Source: Gemmatimonadota bacterium (GTDB lineage Bacteria; Gemmatimonadota; Gemmatimonadetes; Gemmatimonadales; GWC2-71-9). Taken from it: a DNA stretch of 64,000 nucleotides. The notes beneath the pieces are model-generated. The model was given only the letters and a program-made list of their open reading frames with translations. It did no database searches and had not been told where the DNA came from. The stretch lies in contig QHUM01000056.1 of NCBI GenBank assembly GCA_003222135.1, positions 17,618-81,617 on the forward strand. Direction: 5' to 3'. Shown here in pieces: positions 54,245 to 63,617 of the stretch; the first letter of the stretch is position 1; each line of letters starts with the position of its first letter. The position numbers were made by a program, and so were the translations under genes.

Positions 54245-55713
54245 TCGGGCCGCAGCATCGGGAATAGAATCACGTCGCGGATATTCGTCTGGTCCGCGAG
54301 AATCATGACCAGGCGGTCGATCCCCATGCCGACGCCGCCGGTGGGCGGCATGCCGTACTCGAGCGCGCGGAGGAAGTCCTCGTCCAGCTGCTGCGCCTCC
54401 GGATCGCCGGCGGCGCGCAAACGCGCCTGTTGCTCGAATCGGCGGCGCTGCTCCTCGGGGTCGTTGAGCTCGCTGAAGGCGTTCGCAATCTCTCGCTTCT
54501 GGATGAACAGCTCCCAGCGCTCGACCTTGCTCGGATCGCCCCGCTTGAGCTTGGCGAGCGGCGACAGCGCGACGGGATAATCCAGCACGAAGGTGGGCTG
54601 TACCAGCGTCGGCTCCGCGTAGTTCTTGAACACCTCATCGACGAGCTTCGCGCCCGCGAGCGCGGCCGCATCCACCACGTCCTTGCGCCTGAGCGCGGCG
54701 CGCAGCTCCGCTTCCGTAGCGCGGGCCAGGTCGATCCCCGCCGTCTCACGCACCAGCGTGTAATAGTCGCGGCGTGCGAACGGCGGTTCGAATGAGAGGG
54801 TCGCGCCGTGGCGCTCCAGGGTCGTGGTGCCGTATAGCTCCCGCACCATACCGGCGAGCAGGTCCTGGGTGAGCTCGAGCATCGCGTCGTAATCGGCGTA
54901 TGCCTCGTACCATTCGGCCATCGTGAACTCGGGATTGTGAAACCGCGAGAGCCCCTCATTGCGGAAGTCGTGGCCGATCTCGTAGACCTTCTCGAGCCCG
55001 CCCACGATGCAGCGCTTCAGGTAGAGCTCGTCGGCGATCCGGAGATAGAAGTCCGCGTCGAGCGCTTCGTAGTGCGTCTTGAACGGCCGCGCGGTCGCGC
55101 CGCCGTACAGCGGCTGCAGGACCGGTGTTTCGACCTCGAGGTAGCCGCGGGCATCGAGGAACCGGCGCACGGAGCTCACCACCCGCGCGCGCAGGCGGAA
55201 GATCTCCCGTACCTCCGGGTGCACCGCGAGGTCGGCGTAGCGCTGGCGGGCACGGAGTTCGGGGTCCGACAGCTCGCCGTGCCGCACCCCGCTCGCGTCC
55301 TCCTTGCCGAGCGGCAGCGGTCGCAGCGACTTCGCGAGCAGCGTCAGACGCTCGACCCGCACTGTGACTTCCCCCGTCTTGGTCCGGAACAGCGGCCCCT
55401 CGACCCCGATGACGTCCCCCAAGTCGAGCAGCTTCAGCACCTCGTACTGCTCGGCACCGAGGTCATCGATCTTGAAATACAGTTGGATCTTGCCGCTCGC
55501 GTCCTCCAGATGACCGAAGGTCGTCTTGCCCATCGGGCGCAGGAGCACGAGGCGCCCCGCGAGCCGGTGCACCGTCGCATCGCCCGCGCGGAAGCCCTCG
55601 AGCGCCGCGCGGGCGGCGCCCGTGCGCTCGAACCGGTACGCAAAGCCCGCTACGCCACGCCGCACCAGCTCGGCGAGCTTTTCGCGCCGCGCCGCCTCGA
55701 CGAAACTCGTCAC
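54241..55713 (-). CDS. lysS: Lysyl-tRNA synthetase (class II)
   Basis: 490 residues: an N-terminal OB-fold anticodon domain (~55-160), then the class II core with motif 1 (LEVETPVLQPLYGGATARPF), motif 2 (FRNEGLSRFHNPEFTMAEWY) and motif 3 (GVGMGIDRLVM). GTG 55713 overlaps prfB by 4 nt. The prfB-lysS pairing is common in bacteria. Confidence 0.96.
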   Translation of the reverse strand: MTSFVEAARREKLAELVRRGVAGFAYRFERTGAARAALEGFRAGDATVHRLAGRLVLLRPMGKTTFGHLEDASGKIQLYFKIDDLGAEQYEVLKLLDLGDVIGVEGPLFRTKTGEVTVRVERLTLLAKSLRPLPLGKEDASGVRHGELSDPELRARQRYADLAVHPEVREIFRLRARVVSSVRRFLDARGYLEVETPVLQPLYGGATARPFKTHYEALDADFYLRIADELYLKRCIVGGLEKVYEIGHDFRNEGLSRFHNPEFTMAEWYEAYADYDAMLELTQDLLAGMVRELYGTTTLERHGATLSFEPPFARRDYYTLVRETAGIDLARATEAELRAALRRKDVVDAAALAGAKLVDEVFKNYAEPTLVQPTFVLDYPVALSPLAKLKRGDPSKVERWELFIQKREIANAFSELNDPEEQRRRFEQQARLRAAGDPEAQQLDEDFLRALEYGMPPTGGVGMGIDRLVMILADQTNIRDVILFPMLRPE

Positions 55714-56817
55714 GCCGCCTTGCTCCCGAACTGCTTCAAGTACGCCTCGATGAAGGGATCGAGGTCGCCATCCATCACCTTCTGCACGTCGGTCACCTTC
55801 AGCTCGGTGCGGTGGTCGTTCACCATGGTGTAGGGCTGGAACACGTAGGACCGGATTTGATTGCCCCAGGAAATGTCGGTCTTCTGCTTGTCGACCTCGG
55901 CCTTCTTCGCCTCACGCTCGAGGACGGCCCGTTCGTACAGCCGCGCCTTCAGCATCTTGAGCGCCGTCGCCTTGTTCTTGAACTGACTGCGCTCCTGTTG
56001 GCAGGAGACGACGATGTTCGTCGGCAAGTGTGTGATCCGCACGGCGGACGAGGTCTTGTTGACGTGCTGCCCGCCCTTCCCCGACGCGCGGAACGTGTCG
56101 ATCCGCAGGTCGTCGTCGTTGATCTCGATCTCGATGTCCTCGTCCACGACCGGATAGACGAAGACGGACGCGAAGGACGTGTGGCGGCGCGACTGCCCGT
56201 CGAACGGCGAGATCCGCACCAGCCGGTGCACCCCCTTTTCGGCCTTGAGGAGACCGTAGGCGTACGGACCGCTGATCTGGAGCTCGGCCGACTTGACCCC
56301 GGCCTCCTCCCCCTCCAGCAAGTCGAGCATCTCGACCTTGAAGCCGTGGCGCTCGGCCCACCGCGTGTACATCCGCATCAACATCTCGGCCCAGTCCTGA
56401 GACTCGGTGCCGCCCGCTCCGGGATGGATCGTGAGCAACGCGTCGCGTATGTCGTCCGGACGTTGGAGCATGTTCTGCAGCTCGAGTGTCTCGAGCTGCG
56501 TCGTGATGGCGTCCGCTTCCTGCTCGAGCTGGCGCTGCAGGGCGAGATCCAATCCCGACTCCGACTCGAGCAGCTCGTTGAGCTCGCGGGCCTCCTCCAC
56601 CCGCTTGCGCAACGCGTGGTAGGGCTCGAGCCAGCGCTTGAGGGTCTTCACCTCCTCGACTACCTGCCGCGCCCGCGCCTGGTCGGACCACATGGCGCCT
56701 TCCGCCATGGCGTGCTCGAGCTCGCCCAGCCGCTTGGTCTTTCCTTCTACGTCAAAGGAAGCTCCGCAGCTCGACGAGACGGCGTTGCAAGTCGTTGAAG
56801 CGTTCTGATAGCGCCAC
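55710..56817 (-). CDS. prfB: Peptide chain release factor 2, programmed +1 frameshift
   Basis: Two segments join to ~368 residues, the usual RF2 length. Frame 0 starts at GTG 56817 and encodes 21 codons up to an in-frame TGA (56752-56754) preceded by CTT. A +1 shift at CTTTGAC continues as GAC GTA GAA into the main frame. The SPF recognition tripeptide (RISPFDG) and catalytic GGQ (SGKGGQHVNKT) are present. The shift is the known RF2 autoregulatory switch: low RF2 stalls at TGA and allows the shift. It overlaps lysS by 4 nt. Confidence 0.93.
56751..56757 (-). other. RF2 programmed frameshift site CTTTGAC
   Basis: On the minus strand CTT-TGA-C lies at codons 21-22 of the first prfB segment. 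The CGGAGC a few nucleotides upstream can act as the internal Shine-Dalgarno stimulator. The downstream +1 frame matches the RF2 N-terminus. Confidence 0.92.
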
Positions 56818-56924
56818 GGTCGTTCACTCGCTCCGCGTAGGTATGAGACGAGCCGCCTGCGGGGGCTCCGAGGGCGGCTCTAACTACCAAGAAATGTAAG
56901 AAGTTAGACGCTCCCGCACCAGCC

Positions 56925-57782
56925 TCAAAACACCTTGTTGCCGCCCGCCAGGATCTCGTTGAGCGCCTCGGCCCAGAACGGCGTGCTCTTGGCCACCTCC
57001 TGTCCCACCTGCTCGACGTACTCCTGCCAGCTCTTCTCAATTTCGTCCTTGAAGAGCTGCGGCAGCGTGCCGTCTCGCAATCCCTGCTGGCGCTTCTCAG
57101 GGTGGTAGACGACGAGATCCGAGACCAGGGCGCGCGCCAGTCGTCGCGCCTTCTGTTTCGGATCCTGGACCATGAACGGGTTCACCGGCCGCAACGGGCC
57201 CGTCATGCGCGCCGCGGGAGCGGCTCCCGCCGCGGGCGGTGCCGGCGGTGGCGCGGGCGGCGTGACGGGCGGGCGGGCCGCCGGACCCGTCATGATAGGA
57301 GCCCCAGCGGCGGGGGCCGCCGGTGCCGCCGGGGCGACCGGGGGGGGGGGTGCGGCCGGGCGCATCACCGGCGCAGCAGGCGGCGGCGATTGCGGCTTCG
57401 TGGGCGGCGCCGCAGGGCGAGGCGGTCCCGCCGGCGGCGTTACCGGTCGTGCAGGTGGAGCCGCGGTCTGGGGTCGAGGTGGCACCGGTGCAGCAGCGAG
57501 CGGTGGTGCGCGGGGTTGCGGAGGCGCAGGGGGTGCAGGTGGCGGCGGGGGCGCCGGGTTCGCCGGCGGCGCCGGGGGTCGACTCGGCCCGGATGGCGCA
57601 GGCCGCGTCGCGGCAACGGCCGGCCCCGACGGACGTGGCGTCGCCGGTGCGGTGGCCAGGGCGTGGGGGCTCACGGCGAACACGGTGCTGCACACCGCAC
57701 AGCGCGCGCGCACACCACCCGGCGGGACCTTGGCGGGGTCCACGCGATACACGGTTTCGCACGACGGACAGGTGACGTTCAC
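56925..57782 (-). CDS. MJ0042 zinc-ribbon protein with Ala/Pro-rich linker
   Basis: 285 residues. An N-terminal zinc ribbon (CPSC-x18-CAVC, the MJ0042/zinc_ribbon_5 type) is followed by a long Ala/Pro-rich disordered segment (~42-190) and a C-terminal helical domain (~195-285, QKARRLARALVSDLVVYHPE). Similar layouts occur in uncharacterised Gemmatimonadota and delta-proteobacterial proteins. The linker contains a C11 homopolymer (57340-57350 on the + strand) that makes the frame slippage-prone. A 107-nt gap separates it from prfB. Confidence 0.75.
   Translation of the reverse strand: MNVTCPSCETVYRVDPAKVPPGGVRARCAVCSTVFAVSPHALATAPATPRPSGPAVAATRPAPSGPSRPPAPPANPAPPPPPAPPAPPQPRAPPLAAAPVPPRPQTAAPPARPVTPPAGPPRPAAPPTKPQSPPPAAPVMRPAAPPPPVAPAAPAAPAAGAPIMTGPAARPPVTPPAPPPAPPAAGAAPAARMTGPLRPVNPFMVQDPKQKARRLARALVSDLVVYHPEKRQQGLRDGTLPQLFKDEIEKSWQEYVEQVGQEVAKSTPFWAEALNEILAGGNKVF
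57340..57350 (-). repeat. C11 homopolymer in the zinc-ribbon gene
   Basis: Eleven consecutive C on the coding strand encode PPPP in the disordered linker. A one-base slip would replace the conserved C-terminal domain. Confidence 0.85.
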
Positions 57783-57794
57783 GCTCCGCTCCCG

Positions 57795-58760
57795 CTACCG
57801 CGCGCCGCCTTCGTCGAGCTCGGGGTCGTGGCGGCGGTCGACGACGAACACCGACCCCGGCTGGGTCTTGGCGTAACTCTTCATCTCCGTCGCCAGCTCG
57901 CTCACTTGCGCTGGATGGGCGAAGCGACGGTGCTGGTTGGTCACGATGCCGATCGACAGCGTCATCAGCGGCACGCGGTGCAGCTGACCGCGACGGTCCT
58001 TGCCGAAGTAGTACCCCGCCCGCCGGTCCTGCTCGTTGTACTGGTGCGGGATCAGGGTATCGAACACCTCAAGCACCTCGCCGCATACGTCCGTTATCGC
58101 GTCGAACGGGATGACGAAGATGAAGTCATCCCCACCGATATGCCCGACGAATCCACGGCTCCCCAGCATCCCCTTCACCACGTCGTGCAAGATGCGGGAC
58201 AGGATATAAATGACCCGATCGCCATCATTATAGCTGTAGCGATCGTTGTACTCCTTGAAATGATCCAGATCCGCGTAGCAGACAGCGAACAGCTCGCCAT
58301 TCTCCATGCGTCGTCGAATCTCGCGCTCGATCTCGGTGGTGCCGGGCAGGCGCGTGGACGGGTTGACGGCGACGTCGCGGGCCGTGCGCGCCATGAGCCC
58401 GTCGAGCCGGATGGCCTGCTCGGCCGGCTCGAACAGCGGCGTGATGACCTCATCCGCGCCGGCGGCGAACCACTGCTGCACCCGCTCCGTGGCATGCCGG
58501 TTGGCGAGCACGGCCAGCGGCACGATCGCCGAGTAGGAATCGGCCTTGAGGCGCGTGCACAACTCCAGCCCCTGGGGTCCCCCCTCGGCATCGATCACGA
58601 CCAGCCGGGGCAGCGAGCGGAGCACCATCTGCTCGACCTCCCCCGGATCGGTGAGCGGCACGACCGTGAGGTTCCTCCCGTCGACCCAGCGCGTCAGAAA
58701 GTCAGGTACCGAACGACCGTTCGGCGAAAAGAAGAGAATCGTCGGGCGCGGATCGCGCAC
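57795..58760 (-). CDS. Response-regulator-like protein with degenerate GGDEF domain
   Basis: 321 residues. An N-terminal receiver-like Rossmann segment (~5-130, LVVIDAEGG) is followed by a diguanylate-cyclase domain whose signature is GGDDF, with the catalytic Glu replaced by Asp. The allosteric RxxD site before it is absent (RGFV). It may be a weak cyclase or a c-di-GMP/GTP sensor. GTG 58760. It lies 12 nt upstream of the zinc-ribbon gene start, and both may share a transcript. Confidence 0.8.
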   Translation of the reverse strand: MRDPRPTILFFSPNGRSVPDFLTRWVDGRNLTVVPLTDPGEVEQMVLRSLPRLVVIDAEGGPQGLELCTRLKADSYSAIVPLAVLANRHATERVQQWFAAGADEVITPLFEPAEQAIRLDGLMARTARDVAVNPSTRLPGTTEIEREIRRRMENGELFAVCYADLDHFKEYNDRYSYNDGDRVIYILSRILHDVVKGMLGSRGFVGHIGGDDFIFVIPFDAITDVCGEVLEVFDTLIPHQYNEQDRRAGYYFGKDRRGQLHRVPLMTLSIGIVTNQHRRFAHPAQVSELATEMKSYAKTQPGSVFVVDRRHDPELDEGGAR

Positions 58761-58817
58761 CTGGGTCCTCGCGTAAGGGTCGAGCGGGCCTAAACTTAGG
58801 CCGCGTGTCTTCGCGTG

Positions 58818-59864
58818 TCAAATAAACCACACCGCGATCGCAAGGAGGGCGTACACGGCCAGCAGCTGGGCTCCTTCGAACCAATGTGACTCGCCGTCGA
58901 GGCCGATAATCGTGACGATGAGGGACGCGAGCCCGAGGGCCACAACCTCGAAGGTGGTGAACACCAGGTTCATGGGCCGTCCGAGGACCGCCCCTGCGGC
59001 AACCAGTACGGGAGCGACAAACAGCGCCACCTGCGTGCTCGAGCCAAGCGCGATGTGGAGCGCGAGATCGCTCTGCCCCCGTCGGGCCACGACTACCGCA
59101 GTCGCGTGCTCGGCGGCGTTGCCGATCAGGGGAATCACGATGAGTCCAAGGAACAGCTCCGACAACCCAAAACGCGCCACGACGGCCTGCGTCGCGTGCA
59201 CGAGGAGCTCGCTCTCGAGTGCTACGAGCACCGTGGCGCCGCCCAGGACGAGGACGGCGACCCCGGTGCCGTAGCGCGTCGCCGGCGCGGGACTCTCCGG
59301 CTCGGCGCCGAACAGCTGGCGGTGGGTGACGAGTGAGAACACCAGGCTCAAGGCGTAGGTGAGCGCGAGCACCACGGCCACCCCCTCGGAGAGGTGGAGG
59401 GCCATCTCGGGCGCGGCGGCCGGGTGCGCCTGCGCGAACAGCGCGGGCACCACGAGGCCCACCACGGCGAGGAGCAGCATCGCCCCGGCCGTGCCGGCGG
59501 CCGCCCGATTGAAGGTGACGATCGGCCGCTTCAGGCCGCCCGCCACCAGTACGAGCCCGAGAATGAGCAGCAGGTTGCCGAGAATCGACCCGGCGAGGGA
59601 CGCCTTCACGAGGTCGACGAGACCCGCTCGCAGCGCGACGATCGCCACGATCAGCTCGGCGGCATTGCCGCAAGTGGCGTTGAGCAAGCCTCCCGTGGCA
59701 GGACCACAGCGCGCGGCGAGCGTTTCCGTCGCGGCGCCCATTTCCGCCGCGAGGGGGACGACGGCGAGTCCGGCGGCAATGAAGACGCCAAGGGGGGGCG
59801 CGTCGAGCCAGGCGAGCGCCCAGGACACGGGAATGGCGACGAGCAGCCAGCGCGCCCACACCAT
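58818..59864 (-). CDS. Ca2+/H+ antiporter (CaCA family)
   Basis: 348 residues with ~11 membrane helices and the two inverted alpha-repeats of the CAX type: GNAAELIVAIVAL (~66-78) and GNAAEHATAVVVA (~250-262). It exports calcium in exchange for protons. ATG 59864 abuts the stop codon of the upstream gene. There is no regulatory domain. Confidence 0.9.
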   Translation of the reverse strand: MVWARWLLVAIPVSWALAWLDAPPLGVFIAAGLAVVPLAAEMGAATETLAARCGPATGGLLNATCGNAAELIVAIVALRAGLVDLVKASLAGSILGNLLLILGLVLVAGGLKRPIVTFNRAAAGTAGAMLLLAVVGLVVPALFAQAHPAAAPEMALHLSEGVAVVLALTYALSLVFSLVTHRQLFGAEPESPAPATRYGTGVAVLVLGGATVLVALESELLVHATQAVVARFGLSELFLGLIVIPLIGNAAEHATAVVVARRGQSDLALHIALGSSTQVALFVAPVLVAAGAVLGRPMNLVFTTFEVVALGLASLIVTIIGLDGESHWFEGAQLLAVYALLAIAVWFI

Positions 59865-60671
59865 TCAGAACTCCACGGACAGCCGGACGGCCGTGACCGG
59901 ACCGAGCATCGTATGGAGCGCCGTGCGACGGCCGGCCGCCGCCGACAGGCGGCTGGAAATCAGCGCGTCCACGGCGCTCACCACATGGTTCGCGAGCAGC
60001 AGGCCGACGACGTTCTGGGCGGTACGGAACGCGTCGTCGCTGCGGCGGATCGTCTCGCGGAAGACGTCCTGCTCGAGCGGCTTACTGCGCCACGACCACA
60101 CGAAGCCCGGTCCCACGGCGTGCTGCTGGTAAAACTGCACCGCGTGCAGGTATTCGGGCGACATCGGATCGGGCGGGACAGCGGGGTCGGACCAGAAGGT
60201 ACGTCGCGCCAGCAACCATACCGAGCCGTTGTAGGTCGCCGTATCGGCCTCCGGGATGAAGGCCGTGCCGGGGCCGCGGTCGAACTGGCCACTCTCGGCG
60301 AAGCGTTCCATCGTTTCGTAGTACTCGAACACGGTATCGCGCCGCGCCGCGGCAAAGCCCCGGCGCGCGACCTCGAACGCCAAGTCGCGAAACCGGCTGG
60401 CCTGCTGCTCGCCCTCGTGCGTCAACTGGATGATGCGCGCGACGGAGTACAGCTCGACCGCGAGGTACACGGCCCCGCGGTCCTGATGGGCGAGCAGCTG
60501 GCCCGCGCCGGGCAGGACGAGTGAAGCCGCCGGCCGCAGCCACATAGGAGGGCCGCGCGTCGGGGGTGGCGGAGGGGGGAGCGCGCCCGAATCGGGCACC
60601 TGGCCCGTGCCCCGGCTCCACCACGGCAGCAGCGCGTGGACGAGCAGCAGCGCGCGGGTGACGCCGCGCAC
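59865..60671 (-). CDS. DUF5683-like envelope protein
   Basis: 268 residues with a signal peptide or anchor (~1-24), a Pro-rich stretch, then a segment LVLPGAGQLLAHQDRGAVYLAVE typical of the DUF5683 (outer-membrane-associated) proteins and a helical C-terminal region. The function is unknown. Identification is by this motif only. GTG 60671 is 1 nt after the stop of the PorV-like gene, so the two are probably co-expressed. Confidence 0.55.
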   Translation of the reverse strand: MRGVTRALLLVHALLPWWSRGTGQVPDSGALPPPPPPTRGPPMWLRPAASLVLPGAGQLLAHQDRGAVYLAVELYSVARIIQLTHEGEQQASRFRDLAFEVARRGFAAARRDTVFEYYETMERFAESGQFDRGPGTAFIPEADTATYNGSVWLLARRTFWSDPAVPPDPMSPEYLHAVQFYQQHAVGPGFVWSWRSKPLEQDVFRETIRRSDDAFRTAQNVVGLLLANHVVSAVDALISSRLSAAAGRRTALHTMLGPVTAVRLSVEF

Positions 60672-60672
60672 C

Positions 60673-61704
60673 TCAGAATACCACGCGGAAGGAGAAGAAG
60701 GTCGGGTTCTGGGCGACCAAATCGGAGCCCGTGAGGAAGGCGCGCGCCAGATCCACGCCGATCGACCCGCTCGTCACGCCCATGCCGACGCTCGGCCCGG
60801 AGAGTCCGTCCCGCACGAACGCGTAGCCGCCGCGCAGCCGGAGCAACCGCTGGTAGCCGACGTCGATACCCACGCGCATCTCCGAGTCGCCGTAGCTCCC
60901 CCACGGGCTGTCCACATCGGCGGCCACCTTGAGGTCGAGGCGCTCGGCGCGCGCGATCCCGGCCGCGCCGGGGAGCAGGATGCGATATGCCGCGCCGATC
61001 ACGAGGCGGGCAGGCAGGGCATCGGCCTGATCGCGGTTGTTCACCTGGAGCTTGAACCCGACGTTCCTCACCGCGACGGCGACGCGCAGCGCGCCGCCGG
61101 GGCCGACGGCGAACTGGCCGCCTACATCGAGCGCATGCGTCACGCCGTGCCCGTTGGGGAAGTTGCTGCAGTCACCGGAACAGTCGACGACGAACTCAAT
61201 CAGCTTGTAGTTGATGCCGAGGGTGACGGAGCCCGCCAGCGCGGTGGCGTACGACGCGAGGAACTCGATGTTGCGAGGGGCGATCCGCGCGATGGTGTTG
61301 TTGGCGGAGTCGGTGCGCTCCAAGTCACCGTAGTCCACCAGGTACACCGCGCCGCCCAGCACGCCGAAGCGGTGCGAGGGAAAGTAGACCGTGAGCGCGT
61401 GCGTGGTCCCCGCCGCGAGCGACGCGGTGTTGAACGCCAGCTCCCCGCGCTCGATGGTGGCGAGGCCGGCGGGATTCCAGAACGCGGCCTCACCGCGCCC
61501 CTCCAGCGTCGCGGCGGTCTGCCCCATGGCGACCGCCTGCGCGCCGACGGGAAAGAGGAGGAACAGGGCGCCGGAGTTGTTGGCGAGCTCTTGGGCGGTC
61601 AGACGGTTGGACGGCCAGACGGCTAGCAGCGTGAGCGCGAACGACAGCGCCTGTCGGCATGACGGTCTACCCGTCTGACCGTCTCTAGAAGTGCTTCGCC
61701 TCAT
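60673..61704 (-). CDS. PorV/PorQ-family outer-membrane beta-barrel protein
   Basis: 343 residues with a signal peptide (cleavage near LTAQE, ~38), then the UPF0164/PorV motif [28 protein letters not shown] and repeated amphipathic strands ending in FRVVF. PorV proteins act as shuttles or barrels in type IX-like secretion or FadL-like transport. No other Por gene is in the window. ATG 61704 overlaps trm112 by 20 nt. The region around the start is built from GACGG repeats. Confidence 0.75.
   Translation of the reverse strand: MRRSTSRDGQTGRPSCRQALSFALTLLAVWPSNRLTAQELANNSGALFLLFPVGAQAVAMGQTAATLEGRGEAAFWNPAGLATIERGELAFNTASLAAGTTHALTVYFPSHRFGVLGGAVYLVDYGDLERTDSANNTIARIAPRNIEFLASYATALAGSVTLGINYKLIEFVVDCSGDCSNFPNGHGVTHALDVGGQFAVGPGGALRVAVAVRNVGFKLQVNNRDQADALPARLVIGAAYRILLPGAAGIARAERLDLKVAADVDSPWGSYGDSEMRVGIDVGYQRLLRLRGGYAFVRDGLSGPSVGMGVTSGSIGVDLARAFLTGSDLVAQNPTFFSFRVVF
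61663..61685. repeat. GACGGTC palindrome at the trm112/porV junction
   Basis: A 7-bp inverted repeat GACGGTC/GACCGTC with a 9-nt spacer. Further CAGACGG units lie at 61605-61622 and form part of the PorV signal-peptide coding region. Confidence 0.6.
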
Positions 61705-61855
61705 CGATCAGCATGATGGGGATGTCATCTTCCACGGCGTAGATCAGCCGGCACGCCGGGCACACGAGCTCTTCCTGCGGCGCCGTGCGGTACTGCAGCG
61801 GCCCCTTGCACTTGGGGCAGACGAGGATTTCCAGCAAATCGGGCGCGAGACTCAT
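61685..61855 (-). CDS. Trm112-family zinc-binding protein
   Basis: 56 residues with the Trm112p/YcaR fold: [14 protein letters not shown] and [21 protein letters not shown] supply the two CXXC zinc knuckles. It acts as a small partner of methyltransferases or in lipid A gene contexts. ATG 61855 forms an ATGA overlap with the era stop codon. Confidence 0.9.
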   Translation of the reverse strand: MSLAPDLLEILVCPKCKGPLQYRTAPQEELVCPACRLIYAVEDDIPIMLIDEAKHF

Positions 61856-62712
61856 CCGGCGTACCCCAGGCGCTTGAGCGAGGGTGCATGGCGCCGCCAC
61901 TTCGGCAGCACTTTCACGTGCAGCTCGAGATAAACACTGCCGCCGAGCAGCGCCGCGATCTTAGCGCGGGCCGCTGCCCCGAGCGCCTTGATCGTGCGTC
62001 CCCCTTCCCCGATCACGATCCCCTTCTGACTGTCCCGCTCGACGTACACCACCGCCCGAATATATACCGGCTCCGAGCCCTCCCGGAACTCGTCGATCTC
62101 GACCGCGACGCTATAGGGCAGCTCCTCGTGCAGCAACTCGAACGCGGCCTCGCGCACGAACTCCGCCGCGAAGAAGCGCATGGGCTGCGTCGCCATCTCG
62201 TCGGGGTCGTAGTGAAACGGGCCGTCGGGAAGGTGTCCGCCCAGGACGTCGAGGAGCGCGTCGAGACCCTGACGGGTGATGGCCGAAACGACGACGGTCG
62301 CGGGCGGTGGCGGGCGGTCGAGGGCCGTCGCGGGCGGGACCAGATCCGCCTTGGTGTACACCGTCACGACGGGTGCGCGCGGCGGGCGCACGAGCTTCGC
62401 CACCCGGTCGAGCGGCGGCGCGGGGTACTCGGATAACGGATGCAGGTACGCGATGACCTCGGCCGCCTCGATTGACCGCAGCGCCGCGGCGCGCATCGCT
62501 TCGTGCAGGCGGTACTCAGGCTCGAGCAAGCCGGGCGAGTCGGTGAAGATGAACTGCGTGTCCCCACGCGTGAGCAAGCCGACCACGGGGAGACGGGTGG
62601 ATTGCGGCTTGGGCGAGACGATCGCCAGGTGTTCGCCGATCAGGGCGTTCAAGAGGGTCGACTTGCCGACGTTGGGGCGGCCGGCGAGGACCACAGACCC
62701 GCACTTCGTCAT
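61852..62712 (-). CDS. era: GTPase Era
   Basis: A 286-residue 16S rRNA-processing GTPase. The G-domain has [20 protein letters not shown], the G3 motif DSPG and the G4 TKAD. The C-terminal KH domain shows the [20 protein letters not shown] loop that binds 16S rRNA. ATG 62712 is divergent from the + strand gene at 62812. Confidence 0.96.
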   Translation of the reverse strand: MTKCGSVVLAGRPNVGKSTLLNALIGEHLAIVSPKPQSTRLPVVGLLTRGDTQFIFTDSPGLLEPEYRLHEAMRAAALRSIEAAEVIAYLHPLSEYPAPPLDRVAKLVRPPRAPVVTVYTKADLVPPATALDRPPPPATVVVSAITRQGLDALLDVLGGHLPDGPFHYDPDEMATQPMRFFAAEFVREAAFELLHEELPYSVAVEIDEFREGSEPVYIRAVVYVERDSQKGIVIGEGGRTIKALGAAARAKIAALLGGSVYLELHVKVLPKWRRHAPSLKRLGYAG

Positions 62713-62811
62713 AGACCGTCAAGCAACGGGCCTGGCGTCGCGACGTCAAGCAGCGGTGGGTCGGGGCGAAGCGTACACGTAGGTAGGTTTCGACCCCGGC
62801 CGGAGGTGCCG
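62713..62811. other. Divergent intergenic region, era / secreted protein
   Basis: A 99-nt gap that should hold promoters of both divergent genes. A ribosome site GGAGG (62802-62806) 5 nt before ATG 62812 supports the + strand gene. No clear -35/-10 pair was found for either direction. Confidence 0.45.
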
Positions 62812-63309
62812 ATGACCCAACGAACGCTGGTAGTGACAAGCCTGCTCGTCGGGTGCGCGGGACGCTGGGCGTCGGGCCAGTCGCCCCGGCCCGGCGTCAC
62901 CCGGCTCGGCGCGGCTGACGCGTACGGTCCGGGGATCACCGCGGTTTCCGCCGGCGGGGTGGAGTTCCTGCTCGAGCGGCCCGCCCATGTCATCGTGCTG
63001 CGCGTGGGACAGGACGGGAGCATCGAGCCGATCGTGCCGCGGGCGGGTGAGCCCACGCAATACGACGTCGGGGTCCACAGCGTGGAGGGACCGCCACTCG
63101 ATGAGGCCCGTGTGTCGCCGGTGCGCGAGCCCGTGCTGCGGGCGGCGCGGGCGCTGGCGCCCGGCGCCGACCTCGGAGATTTGGTCATCACGCCCCAGGC
63201 GTTCAAGCTCACGTTCCCGAGCGTCACAGCGGAGCTCGAGGCATTGCCCAAGGCGCTGGTCGCGAAGCGCGCCGGGAGCTGGGCGGCGTACTACGCGGGA
63301 ACGAAGTAA
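62812..63309 (+). CDS. Small secreted protein of unknown function
   Basis: 165 residues with a signal peptide (~1-23, ending SGQ), then a compact beta-rich segment (GGVEFLLERPAHVIVLRVGQ) that recalls DUF4384-like modules, and a helical C-terminus. ATG 62812 has GGAGG at 5-nt spacing. It is the only + strand gene in the last 58 kb and lies beside the rRNA operon. The stop codon lies in the first unit of the AAGGCGT repeat. The function cannot be assigned. Confidence 0.7.
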   Translation: MTQRTLVVTSLLVGCAGRWASGQSPRPGVTRLGAADAYGPGITAVSAGGVEFLLERPAHVIVLRVGQDGSIEPIVPRAGEPTQYDVGVHSVEGPPLDEARVSPVREPVLRAARALAPGADLGDLVITPQAFKLTFPSVTAELEALPKALVAKRAGSWAAYYAGTK

Positions 63310-63425
63310 GGCGTAGCACTGAGGCGTAGCACGAAGACGTAACACAAAGGCGTCACGCAAAACCGTGTACGGTTTCGCGTGACGCCTTGGGTTACGTTCC
63401 TGCGCGACGTCTTTGGGCGACGTCG
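63308..63425. repeat. AAGGCGT repeat array forming a long inverted repeat after the rRNA operon
   Basis: Units like AAGGCGTAGCACTG, AAGACGTAACACA and AAGGCGTCACGCA run on the + strand from 63308, then invert around 63367. The stem AAGGCGTCACGC (63347-63358) pairs perfectly with GCGTGACGCCTT (63377-63388), extended on both sides. It can terminate rRNA transcription from the right and the + gene from the left. The same units occur beside tRNA-Arg (5223-5304). Confidence 0.8.
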
Positions 63426-63439
63426 TTTGGGTTTGGAAA

Positions 63440-63555
<116 letters not shown>

Positions 63556-63617
63556 AATAATCGATGACAACCGACGAGTGTGTGGTGCTGTCGAGGCTCA
63601 CCTCGAGACCGAGAAGA

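Noticed and set aside
55710..56708. prfB as a truncated gene
   Set aside because: The missing N-terminus is encoded upstream and joined by the CTTTGAC frameshift.
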